Shown here: piece after piece, positions 8,001-15,223 of the stretch
How the letters are laid out: each line of letters starts with the position of its first letter
Position numbering within the stretch: position 1 is the stretch's first letter
Source of the DNA: CAZBUK01 sp964495085
GTDB lineage: Bacteria > Bacteroidota > Ignavibacteria > T3Sed10-11
NCBI GenBank assembly: GCA_964495085.1
Contig: CAZBUK010000085.1
Location: forward strand, 1-15,437
Direction of reading: 5' to 3'
Length of the DNA: 15,437 nt
Program-made: the position numbers and the translations under genes
The notes under the pieces: model-generated
The model's input: the letters and a program-made list of their open reading frames with translations, nothing else
What the model was told of the DNA's origin: nothing
Database searches by the model: none

Positions 8001-8032
8001 TATATAGTAATATTCCCAAATATTGCTATATA
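8001..8032 (-). terminator. AT-rich hairpin just after dctM, possible transcript end
   Basis: TATATAGTAATATT (8001-8014) pairs with AATATTGCTATATA (8019-8032) over 14 positions, with one mismatch that becomes a wobble pair in RNA of one strand, around a 4-nt loop. It begins 5 nt beyond the dctM stop codon. The following minus-strand sequence (ATAATGAG) is not a U-run, so it may protect the 3' end or slow transcription rather than act as a classic terminator. Confidence 0.45.
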
Positions 8033-8037
8033 CCAGA

Positions 8038-9336
8038 TCACACCAATTGAAACAGCCTCGGCAGCCAAAGGCTAATATCCGGCCAGAAGGTTACGAACAG
8101 AAGGATAATAATCATCGCCAGAAAGAGCGGCAACAGCGGCTTTATCATTTTCTCGATCGTAGTCCCTGCGATGCTGATACCCACGAACAGGAGCGTCCCC
8201 ACCGGCGGTGTGCAAATCCCGATGCAAAGGTTCATGACCATAATGATCCCGAAATGGACCGGATGTATCCCGAGTTGGACCGCTACCGGCAGAAAGATGG
8301 GGGTGAAGATGAGGATAGCCGGCGTCATATCCATGAACATACCGACAAAGAGCAGCACAATATTTATGATGATCAGTATGACGATCTTGTTGTCGCTTAT
8401 TCCCAGCATCGTTTCGCTCAGAGTCTGAGGAAGATGGCCGAACGTCATTACCCAGGAGAGGGTGATGGAAGCCGCTATCAGCAGCATCACAACCGACGTG
8501 GTTTTAACCGAGCTGATGAGAATTTCCGGCAGATCCCCCGGTCGTATTTCCTTATAAATAAACGCCAGTACCAGACTGTAGACGACCGCGATTGCCGCAG
8601 CTTCGGTCGCTGTAAATACGCCCGCGATTATTCCGCCGATGACTATCACGAGGAGAAAGAGGCTCGGCAACGCGCTCGCAAACGATCGCACCAGATCTCC
8701 GATCGAGGATCTCGTTCCGACCGCATATTTCTTTCGCATCGTCCAGATTGCGGCGATCGCCATAAGCGCTAAACCGGTCAGGATGCCGGGAACATATCCC
8801 GCCACGAAGAGAGCCGCGATCGAAGCTCCTCCGCTCGCGAGCGAATAAATGATTAGAACGTTCGACGGGGGAATTACCAATCCCAGAGATGCCGATGTGA
8901 TGTTGACCGATGCGCTGAATTCCCGGGAATACCCCTCCTTCTCCATCTTCGGTCCGAGAATGCTGCCGATGGCAGACGCAGCCGCTACCGACGATCCCGC
9001 GATCGCACCGAAGAGCATGGCTGCAACGATGTTTATCTGCGCCAGTCCGCCGGGCAGCGAGCCGACTATGTTTTTCGCGAAATTTATCAGACGGGACGCT
9101 ATTCCTCCCTGATTCATTATCTGACCGGCCAGAATGAAGAACGGTATCGCCAGCAGTGTAAAACTGTCGAGACTCGTCATGAACTGCTGTCCCAGCGTCG
9201 TGAATGCGGTGAGCGAATCCACCGTGAGCAGCATGGTCAGCAGGGCGGCAATTCCCAGCGTCCAGGCAATCGGCATGCCGATGGCAAGGAGGAACAAAAA
9301 GCTGAATATCAGGATGAGCAGATCGAGGAGTCCCAT
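8038..9336 (-). CDS. dctM: TRAP transporter large permease (DctM family)
   Basis: This 432-residue membrane protein is the large, transporting subunit of a tripartite ATP-independent periplasmic (TRAP) transporter, which drives uptake of organic acids with a sodium or proton gradient. Hydrophobic segments run along the whole length, about 11-12 helices in two similar halves. DctM signatures are present: AIPFFILAGQIM, GAIAGSSVAAASAIG, LVIPPSN, the GMFMDMTPAILIFTPIFLPV block and GICTPPVGTLLFVG. Length is normal for the family. It is the last gene of GH115-dctP-dctQ-dctM and starts 3 nt after the dctQ stop, with GGGAA as a likely ribosome site inside the dctQ end. The permease does not show the substrate; a uronate is inferred from the operon. 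Confidence 0.96.
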   Translation of the reverse strand: MGLLDLLILIFSFLFLLAIGMPIAWTLGIAALLTMLLTVDSLTAFTTLGQQFMTSLDSFTLLAIPFFILAGQIMNQGGIASRLINFAKNIVGSLPGGLAQINIVAAMLFGAIAGSSVAAASAIGSILGPKMEKEGYSREFSASVNITSASLGLVIPPSNVLIIYSLASGGASIAALFVAGYVPGILTGLALMAIAAIWTMRKKYAVGTRSSIGDLVRSFASALPSLFLLVIVIGGIIAGVFTATEAAAIAVVYSLVLAFIYKEIRPGDLPEILISSVKTTSVVMLLIAASITLSWVMTFGHLPQTLSETMLGISDNKIVILIIINIVLLFVGMFMDMTPAILIFTPIFLPVAVQLGIHPVHFGIIMVMNLCIGICTPPVGTLLFVGISIAGTTIEKMIKPLLPLFLAMIIILLFVTFWPDISLWLPRLFQLV

Positions 9337-9339
9337 GAG

Positions 9340-9837
9340 CTAATTTCCCGCCTCCGAGCCGGATAGGTCCGGCGAACCGGATCGAAGCAGACCGAGTATA
9401 TCCGATATTTTATAATAGATGATCAGGGCACCGCTGAGCGGCCCGATGAGATATACCCAGGCCATCGGAATTCTCAAAGCCGGTGTGATCTGGGTATATT
9501 TCGACGTGATGTACACCAGATATCCGCCTCCGATAACCGGCACGCAAAGCACGAACAGAATGATTAATAATTTGATAAAAATTTCGAGCTTTCTCCTGCG
9601 CTCCGGATTTAGTCGGCGGGGTACGATGTCTATCCGTATGTGCTGATTCTTTCCCGAGTAGAAGGCAGCGCCAAGCAGGCTCACCCAGATCAGCAGAAAA
9701 CGGGCCAGTTCGTCGGTGAATACACTCGGCGACTGAAGCACATACCTGGTGAAAACCTGCCAGACGACGCTGAGGACGAGCGACGCCATCAGGAGTACCA
9801 GAGCGATCCGTATTATCGCATCTATCGACTTGCGCAT
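9340..9837 (-). CDS. dctQ: TRAP transporter small permease (DctQ family)
   Basis: This 165-residue protein has about four transmembrane helices (near 8-30, 44-62, 86-109 and 124-144). The DctQ signature is clear: VVWQVFTRYVL followed by FTDELARFLLIWVSLLGAAF, then a basic cytoplasmic loop (RRLNPERRRKLE). It forms the membrane complex with DctM and is required for TRAP transport. GGAG lies just before its ATG. It starts 11 nt after the dctP stop and ends 3 nt before dctM, so the three subunits are clearly co-expressed. Size and topology are ordinary for the family. Confidence 0.94.
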   Translation of the reverse strand: MRKSIDAIIRIALVLLMASLVLSVVWQVFTRYVLQSPSVFTDELARFLLIWVSLLGAAFYSGKNQHIRIDIVPRRLNPERRRKLEIFIKLLIILFVLCVPVIGGGYLVYITSKYTQITPALRIPMAWVYLIGPLSGALIIYYKISDILGLLRSGSPDLSGSEAGN

Positions 9838-9848
9838 TGTTTCTCCGA

Positions 9849-10877
9849 TTATTCGACCTGACGGATACGTTCAACCCAGGAGTAGAGCTCGGGATCGGAG
9901 CGTTCGATTTCATCATACATCGGCTGGAGCACCCGCCTGAATGGCTCTTTGTCCGGATGAAGAATCGTAACGCCGGAGTTTTCGATCACCTCGAGAGCTT
10001 CGAGTTCGAAATTATGCCACAGTTCCCGCTGAAACTCCACCGACTCGTCGACGGCTTTCTGAAGCCACGCTCTCTGCTCGTCGGATAATTCTTCCCAGAG
10101 CCGGGTTCCGATCACCAGAACATCCGGGATGGTCGAGTGTTCATTCAGCGTATAGTACCTGCATACTTCATAATGTCGTGAGGTGTAAAAGCTGGGGGGA
10201 TTGTTTTCGGCGCCGTCGACGATGCCGCCCTGGAATGCGGTATAGAGTTCGCCGTAGGAGAGCGGGGTAGGCGATCCCCCCATCGTTCTCATGAGCTTCA
10301 TCGCGATTACGCTCTCCATTACCCTGATCTTCATCCCCGCCAGGTCCTGCGGAGTCTCGACGGCTCTCGTGGTCGTATAGAGGCTCCTGCTGCCGGCATC
10401 GTAATACGCAATCCCCTTCAGACGGTATTGCGCCCCTTCGAGGAGGAGCTGCCGGCCGACTTCACCGTCCTGTACGTTAAATACATGCTCCTTATCGCGG
10501 AAAAGATACGGAAAGCTGAAGACCTGCATCGCGGGGACGATGTTTTCCAGCGTGGCTGCGGAGACTTTGGTCATACCGATGGTGCCGATCTGTATGAGCT
10601 CAAGCAGTTTCCGCTCCGAGCCCAGTTGTCCGGCGGGATATATCGTTATTTTCAGGCGTCCGCCGGAATACAGTTCGACATTCTCCGCCATGCGATCCAT
10701 CGCGATCGATACAGGGTGGGTCCGGTGCATCGCATGCGCGAGGATGATCGTTTTCACATCGGCATGATCGGCGCCGGATCGATCGCATGCCGGCATGAGA
10801 ACCGATGAGAACAGCAGTCCGGCAAGAAAAACGAAGAGAGCGCCCGGCTTCGGATGCATTGATCTGTCGGATATCAT
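9849..10877 (-). CDS. dctP: TRAP substrate-binding protein (DctP family), lipoprotein, probably uronate
   Basis: This 342-residue protein is the periplasmic binding subunit. Residues 1-31 are a lipoprotein signal with lipobox LMPAC and Cys31, so it is membrane-tethered; the start may instead be Met7. The mature part has DctP motifs: FPYLFRD, the DLAGMKIRVMES block with the expected carboxylate-binding Arg185, YGELYTAFQGGIVDGAENNPPSF (split at 208-230) and the SRHYEVCRYYTLNEHS region. Binding proteins for D-glucuronate and D-galacturonate often show the AENNPPSF...SRHYEV pattern, as I recall, which fits the operon. Its ATG overlaps the GH115 stop (ATGA), with GGGAGA directly in front, so it is probably translated by coupling to the alpha-glucuronidase. 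Glucuronate or 4-O-methylglucuronate is the inferred ligand; small aldouronic acids are an alternative. Confidence 0.94.
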   Translation of the reverse strand: MISDRSMHPKPGALFVFLAGLLFSSVLMPACDRSGADHADVKTIILAHAMHRTHPVSIAMDRMAENVELYSGGRLKITIYPAGQLGSERKLLELIQIGTIGMTKVSAATLENIVPAMQVFSFPYLFRDKEHVFNVQDGEVGRQLLLEGAQYRLKGIAYYDAGSRSLYTTTRAVETPQDLAGMKIRVMESVIAMKLMRTMGGSPTPLSYGELYTAFQGGIVDGAENNPPSFYTSRHYEVCRYYTLNEHSTIPDVLVIGTRLWEELSDEQRAWLQKAVDESVEFQRELWHNFELEALEVIENSGVTILHPDKEPFRRVLQPMYDEIERSDPELYSWVERIRQVE

Positions 10878-13807
10878 TCTCCCGCCGTCCGGTAGCTTTC
10901 CGGAGGGCCGAGATAGGTACGTCCGGTCTCGCCGGTTTCCACCACGATTCTCTGAATCACGACGCCCGGATCGACCATCCAGACCTTCAGAATATGGCTG
11001 CCCGGCCGGTCAATGGTGTGCCGGCTCTTCCGGATATTTATATTATCGGCGACCCAGCGCTCCCAGACTCGTAATTTGAATCCGTCGCGCATCTCCTCGT
11101 GCATATTGACGATTTGAGGCGGCTCGTCGTTGAATGAAATGCCGTAACGGAATCCGCCGGATTTCCGGAAATCCTTCGTGGGAGAGAGATATACGCTGAC
11201 CGTGACTTCTCCTTCGGAGAAGAGATGCAGATCGTATTCGAGTCGCGGACTGTCGGGCGTGCCCGGCGTGCGTTCCGCGGCGAGCACGGGAAAGGAGGTC
11301 ATCGATGAAAGCGTTCTGCCCAGAATCGGAATGTGAATCCAGGAAGTGGTTTCGGATTTAACATTTCGCGAGTAATGCGATGCTTCCATCGCCACGACGC
11401 CGTTTCCTTCAACAAATCCCTTCACTTCTCCGCGGGCGGGAGACGACGGATTGAGGACGGGTGCAATTACGCTGACCGACTTGCCGTCGCCTCCGCGGAT
11501 CGTCATCACACCCCGGTTTCTGCCTTCGGGAACTCGATCCCAGTCGATTCCGACTGTTATACGCTGCTGCGATTCGACTCTCCCTTCAACGGATGAGAGT
11601 TGAAACCATGGCGCCTGGCTTTCTATTGTATACTCAACCGGTTCCCGCCCTCTGTTAAATATCTCTATAAAGTAGGTCTGCCGATTATACTTGTCGAATT
11701 CCGGGAGTACCGCGTCCTCCGAAGAGTTCGGCCACCACGCTTCGCTCCCTTCGATCGCCACGCCCATCTCTCCGGAGCGGGGGAGGTTGATGGTGTGAAC
11801 CTCCGGCATAGCGTTCTCCGGCGGCTGCTGCCAGTAGGTATATCCGATGCGCGTCTGCGACATCATATGAATCCATTTGCCGCCGGAGATTCCGGAATGG
11901 TATCGATCGTCAAGTTCAGCGTTGCGATCGAAATGTTTTCGCGCCTTGATCGCCGTTTCGTTCGCCGTAGCGCGTCTCTGCCGGGCGTACAACCGGTTCT
12001 GTGCCACCGTCATGTACAGCTCGTTGATATTTGCAGATGCTTCGATCGGGTAGAGGACGAGTTGATCGTACGCATCTCTATACTCCCCGGGGAGGCGGTC
12101 GAACACCTCCTTCGCTTTCCGGGCAAGCCTGTTGTAATCTTCGACAATTCGCTCGGCTTCGCGGAAGTTGATGAGACTATACGTTTCCGGGCTCAGCAAT
12201 TCCGGCTTCCTGCGCGAATTATAGCGTGTATATTCCGTCAGAAGATGTGCGATGTCGCCGGCGAATTCGGCGCCGAACTGCTGTTCAGCCCATGCGTGCG
12301 GATACTCCGCCATCTTTTCGACAGGCATATCGTCGGGATTCCATGCAAAATCGAGGAAGAACGAGATCGGAAATTCCATCGGCTTGATGTCGCCGACGTT
12401 TACCAGCCACATCCTGTCGACTCCATGCCGATACGCGATGTGCAACTGCTCCCATATCCTGGCAATCTGGATCGTGTTGATCCATTTGTAATTTCTGGGT
12501 CCGCCGACGTAGTCGAAGTGATAATACATCCCCCATCCTCCCTTCCGGAGGCGTGCCTCTTCCGGATCAGGCAGGAGCCGGATGTTACCCCAGTTGTCGT
12601 TCGCGAGGAGGATCATCACGTCGTCGGGTACTTCCATTCCTCTCTCATAATACTCCTGCACCTCTTTATAGAGAGCCCAAAGCTGCAGGACATCCCCCGG
12701 ATCCTGCGACGCATGCGTTTCGAGAAGGCGGCGCTGATCGGCGACGATGCGTTCGAGCAGCTCGATGTTCGCTTCGTCGGTCATCGGTTCGTCGCCGTCT
12801 CCCCGCATGCCGAGGGTTACGCTGCTCTCATAGGATTTCATGCGCTCGATGCCTTCCCGCCAGAATGTCCGGAGGACGTCGGGATTCTTCTGGTAATCCC
12901 ATGGTCCACTGCCGTAACGCGCCCACTCGACATGCGCGCGCATCATCGGTTCATGGTGCGTATAGCCGATGACGACTCCGTACATGTCGCCAAGCTCAGG
13001 ATTGAGCGGATCGTCGTCATGAAAAGCTTTCCCCCACATCGCGGGCCAGAGATAATTTCCACGGAGGCGGAGTATGAGCTCGAAAACTTTTTGGTAGAAG
13101 TTGTGGTTGAATCCTCCGAAGGTATGATTGACCCACCCGAGAAGTGCGGGATTCTCGTTGTTGATGAAGATACCGCGGTATTGAACTTTCGGTTCTCCAA
13201 GGGAATAGCGTTGCGGGGATACGTATAGGTCCGGCCTGTGATGGACGGGTACGTCGGCCCACCAGTACCATGGAGAGACTCCGATGTGCCGCGAGAGTTC
13301 ATAGATGCCGAAGATCGTGCCGCGCTTGTCGCTCCCCGCAATGACCAGAGCTTCCTTCACATCCGGCAGAGGGTTGCGGATAACCTGTATGACAAATGTC
13401 TCCCAGCGATTCTCGATACCCGTTACGTCTAATTTCCCTTCCCCGGCGAGACGGTCGATGATCGGGTTCCGGCCGAGCGTACCTGCGATGACGAGATATG
13501 ATTGCGTTGGCAGAGCGCCGGTCGAGAGCACCGGTTCGGTACGGGTCACTCGTTCCAAATCAGAGCGTAGGTCCCCCATTGCGCGGATGACTCCCTGGTG
13601 GTCCGCTTCGTTTATATATAGAGGAACAGGCTGTCCGTTCACGGCGAGCGGAAAATGCCCATCAACCGGCGAAAAGCTTATAAGCGGACTGGAATTATCT
13701 GCAGACCCCGCTGCGGAGTCCGCTTGCAGTGGAATATATATTATAGAGATAAGGAATAGAAGGGGGAATAAGAAGGACGTGCTGATAACGTTTCGATGTA
13801 GCGTCAT
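10874..13807 (-). CDS. GH115 xylan alpha-1,2-glucuronidase
   Basis: This 977-residue protein matches glycoside hydrolase family 115, whose known members remove (4-O-methyl)glucuronic acid from xylan, including internal positions. A signal peptide covers about 1-30 (hydrophobic 8-26); no lipobox is seen, so it is likely periplasmic or secreted without an anchor. The N-terminal domain spans about 45-200 (PLYINEADHQGVIRA, GIYELSRHIGVSPWYWWAD). The catalytic barrel runs about 205-540 with family blocks YRGIFINNENP, LRLRGNYLWPAMW, GYTHHEPMMR, TLGMRGDGDEPM, LANDNWGNIR and NVGDIKPMEF. A helical domain (about 545-650) and a C-terminal beta-rich region (about 665-975) follow, as in structures of the family. 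I did not assign catalytic residues. AAAGGA lies 7 nt before the ATG. It leads the TRAP operon and is divergent from the GH105-type gene. Confidence 0.96.
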   Translation of the reverse strand: MTLHRNVISTSFLFPLLFLISIIYIPLQADSAAGSADNSSPLISFSPVDGHFPLAVNGQPVPLYINEADHQGVIRAMGDLRSDLERVTRTEPVLSTGALPTQSYLVIAGTLGRNPIIDRLAGEGKLDVTGIENRWETFVIQVIRNPLPDVKEALVIAGSDKRGTIFGIYELSRHIGVSPWYWWADVPVHHRPDLYVSPQRYSLGEPKVQYRGIFINNENPALLGWVNHTFGGFNHNFYQKVFELILRLRGNYLWPAMWGKAFHDDDPLNPELGDMYGVVIGYTHHEPMMRAHVEWARYGSGPWDYQKNPDVLRTFWREGIERMKSYESSVTLGMRGDGDEPMTDEANIELLERIVADQRRLLETHASQDPGDVLQLWALYKEVQEYYERGMEVPDDVMILLANDNWGNIRLLPDPEEARLRKGGWGMYYHFDYVGGPRNYKWINTIQIARIWEQLHIAYRHGVDRMWLVNVGDIKPMEFPISFFLDFAWNPDDMPVEKMAEYPHAWAEQQFGAEFAGDIAHLLTEYTRYNSRRKPELLSPETYSLINFREAERIVEDYNRLARKAKEVFDRLPGEYRDAYDQLVLYPIEASANINELYMTVAQNRLYARQRRATANETAIKARKHFDRNAELDDRYHSGISGGKWIHMMSQTRIGYTYWQQPPENAMPEVHTINLPRSGEMGVAIEGSEAWWPNSSEDAVLPEFDKYNRQTYFIEIFNRGREPVEYTIESQAPWFQLSSVEGRVESQQRITVGIDWDRVPEGRNRGVMTIRGGDGKSVSVIAPVLNPSSPARGEVKGFVEGNGVVAMEASHYSRNVKSETTSWIHIPILGRTLSSMTSFPVLAAERTPGTPDSPRLEYDLHLFSEGEVTVSVYLSPTKDFRKSGGFRYGISFNDEPPQIVNMHEEMRDGFKLRVWERWVADNINIRKSRHTIDRPGSHILKVWMVDPGVVIQRIVVETGETGRTYLGPPESYRTAGE

Positions 13808-13814
13808 GGCTGCA

Positions 13815-13820
13815 TCCTTT
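13815..13820 (-). promoter_or_regulatory. Ribosome binding site of the GH115 gene
   Basis: AAAGGA on the minus strand stands 7 nt before the ATG at 13807. It fixes the start of the GH115 gene and hence of the TRAP operon's first cistron. Confidence 0.65.
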
Positions 13821-13861
13821 CTACGGCGGGATTTGCATGAATTTTAGAAGTTGGGTATCTT

Positions 13862-13904
13862 AAGTGTCGGTATCACACTTGCGATAATATCGTTAATATA
13901 TTAA
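13862..13904. promoter_or_regulatory. Three adjacent palindromes, candidate operator region
   Basis: Three symmetric elements follow each other: AAGTGT-7 nt-ACACTT at 13862-13880, CGATA-A-TATCG at 13882-13892 and the perfect TTAATATATTAA at 13893-13904. They lie 55-97 nt upstream of the GH115 start and over 200 nt before the GH105-type start, a plausible place for a regulator controlling the GH115 operon. AT-rich sequence gives short palindromes by chance, so the last two are weaker evidence. Confidence 0.35.
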
Positions 13905-13968
13905 AACTTACATAAACTTTCCACCTCGTACCCGTACACCAATCTCCGCTCTAATCGGCTGAATCTCA

Positions 13969-14118
13969 ATGAATCCTGCAGCCTTTAACTATCAGAGCAT
14001 TGAACTCTATACAAAAGATTTCACATCTTATAAGAATTACAGTGCATACCCGGATGTTGTGCGTCATATCAAAAGAATCAAACCGGCCGTCGTTATACGC
14101 TCCAATACCGAAAGTTGA
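13969..14118 (+). CDS. Possible 49-residue small protein, unrecognised
   Basis: ATG at 13969 opens 49 codons to TGA at 14118 (begins MNPAAFNYQSIELYTKDF, ends VVIRSNTES). There is no signal peptide, no clear ribosome site, and an in-frame stop lies just upstream (13960-13962). The composition (Tyr, Lys, Ile, Val) looks protein-like, but a frame of this size can arise by chance. It could be a remnant of a lost gene. Confidence 0.15.
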   Translation: MNPAAFNYQSIELYTKDFTSYKNYSAYPDVVRHIKRIKPAVVIRSNTES

Positions 14119-14134
14119 CTGACTTAGTAACCAT

Positions 14135-15223
14135 ATGAAGAGACTCGCTTCCATTATTTTGACGGCAACAGGGGTTTTCCTTTTCATTGCCTGCGGCAGG
14201 CCGGATAAAGCGGACGGATTGCCGCTGGAACACCGTACTCCGGAATACGTCGGCAATATGCTGATCGACAACCTGCTTTCGCGTCCCGGATTTATGATAT
14301 ATCGGACGGATTTTCTGACCGCCGTACATTATGCGGAGGCATGTGCGGGATTCGGCGCGGCAAGATTTGCGGGATTGACCGGCGATACGACAGCAATACA
14401 AAAACTCATCGCTCGTTATGAGCCTGTCCTGCATGATACCGTTCTGAATACGGTGCATCATGTCGATGCACAGGTCTACGGCATTCTCCCCCTTGAATTG
14501 TACATGCAAACGGACGACGATAGATTTCTCAAGCAGGGGATCGAGCTCGCTGATATGCAATGGGATCGACCGACTACGGACGGTCTGACTCCGCAAGCCC
14601 GCTTCTGGATTGACGACATCTGGATGATCGCCGGTCTGCAGGTTCAGGCATACCGTGCTGCCCGGCAACCGGTTTATCTCGACAGAGCCGCGCTCGCCGT
14701 AAGAATGTATCTGGAGAAGCTGCAGCAGCCGAACGGATTGTTTCACCACGGAACAGATGCTCCGTTTTTCTGGGGGAGAGGGAACGGATGGGTGGCGGCG
14801 GGGCTGGCTGAACTGTTATCCGAGCTGCCCGAAACGCATATTGAGTACGCAGCCATTGCAGCGGGGTATATAAAAATGATGGATGCGCTGGTGCGGTACC
14901 AGTCGGATGACGGCATGTGGCTGCAGCTGATCGACGTGAGCGAATCGTGGAAAGAGACCTCCGCAACCGCAATGTTCGGGTACGCGCTTTCGGTCGGAGT
15001 GAGCCGGAACATACTCGACGATCCGAAGTATATATCTTCCTACCGGAAGGCCTGGAATGCGCTCATGGATTATATCGACGAAGATGGAAATATAACCGAT
15101 ATCTGCGTCGGGACGGGGAAGAGCGACGATATCGGATACTATCTCACGAGGCCCAGGAGTACGGGAGATCTGCATGGGCAGGCGCCTATGCTCTGGTTTG
15201 CATATACGCTCTACAAGGAATGA
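14135..15223 (+). CDS. GH105/GH88-type unsaturated uronyl hydrolase, lipoprotein
   Basis: This 362-residue protein has the alpha/alpha-barrel signature of the GH88/GH105 superfamily, which removes 4-deoxy-4,5-unsaturated uronic acids from lyase-made oligosaccharides by hydrating the double bond. The signal peptide (1-20) ends FLFIAC, so Cys20 is probably lipidated; well-known YteR and RhiN-type enzymes are cytoplasmic. The likely catalytic aspartate lies in ARFWIDDIWM (Asp160/161; YteR Asp143 region) and a second conserved one in HHVDAQVYG (Asp111). Family motifs PFFWGRGNGW (210-219) and SATAMFGYAL are intact, and full length is normal. It is divergent from the GH115 gene. Rhamnogalacturonyl, glucuronyl (ulvan-type) or hexenuronosyl substrates are all possible; no polysaccharide lyase is in the window. 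Family is secure, substrate open. No ribosome site is evident. Confidence 0.9.
   Translation: MKRLASIILTATGVFLFIACGRPDKADGLPLEHRTPEYVGNMLIDNLLSRPGFMIYRTDFLTAVHYAEACAGFGAARFAGLTGDTTAIQKLIARYEPVLHDTVLNTVHHVDAQVYGILPLELYMQTDDDRFLKQGIELADMQWDRPTTDGLTPQARFWIDDIWMIAGLQVQAYRAARQPVYLDRAALAVRMYLEKLQQPNGLFHHGTDAPFFWGRGNGWVAAGLAELLSELPETHIEYAAIAAGYIKMMDALVRYQSDDGMWLQLIDVSESWKETSATAMFGYALSVGVSRNILDDPKYISSYRKAWNALMDYIDEDGNITDICVGTGKSDDIGYYLTRPRSTGDLHGQAPMLWFAYTLYKE

Larger units (their letters stand above)
7511..8037. other. Hairpin-rich spacer between CotH gene and TRAP operon
   Basis: No gene is supported in these 527 nt. The part next to 7511 must hold the CotH-gene promoter, but I could not pick out clear promoter boxes. 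Beyond it lie a small palindrome at 7688-7700 (GCGGT/ACCGC), an inverted repeat CAGAACA/TGTTCTG at 7754-7760 and 7783-7789, a REPIN-like doublet at 7853-7918, a 7-bp hairpin at 7939-7955 and an AT-rich hairpin at 8001-8032 right after the dctM stop. Confidence 0.6.
13808..14134. other. Divergent spacer between GH115-TRAP operon and GH105-type gene
   Basis: This 327-nt AT-rich gap must hold two back-to-back promoters. It contains three palindromes in a row at 13862-13904 and a doubtful 49-codon reading frame at 13969-14118. I found no convincing -35/-10 or -33/-7 boxes, and no clear ribosome site for the gene at 14135. Confidence 0.5.

Noticed and set aside
8023..8772. Plus-strand open frame of 249 codons over dctM
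   Set aside because: The product is an extreme string of Arg, Asp, His and Gln, which is what the reverse strand of a membrane-protein gene yields.
9410..9916. Minus-strand open frame overlapping dctQ in another frame
   Set aside because: The DctQ frame has the family signature and four helices; this one has neither and overlaps both dctQ and dctP.
11600..13228. Plus-strand open frame of 542 codons inside the GH115 gene
   Set aside because: It is exactly antisense to the conserved GH115 catalytic blocks, has an unnatural composition and no family features; it is a by-product of codon use on the coding strand.
14093..14749. Minus-strand open frame of 218 codons opposite the GH105-type gene
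   Set aside because: It runs antisense through conserved GH105 motifs and shows no recognisable domain.
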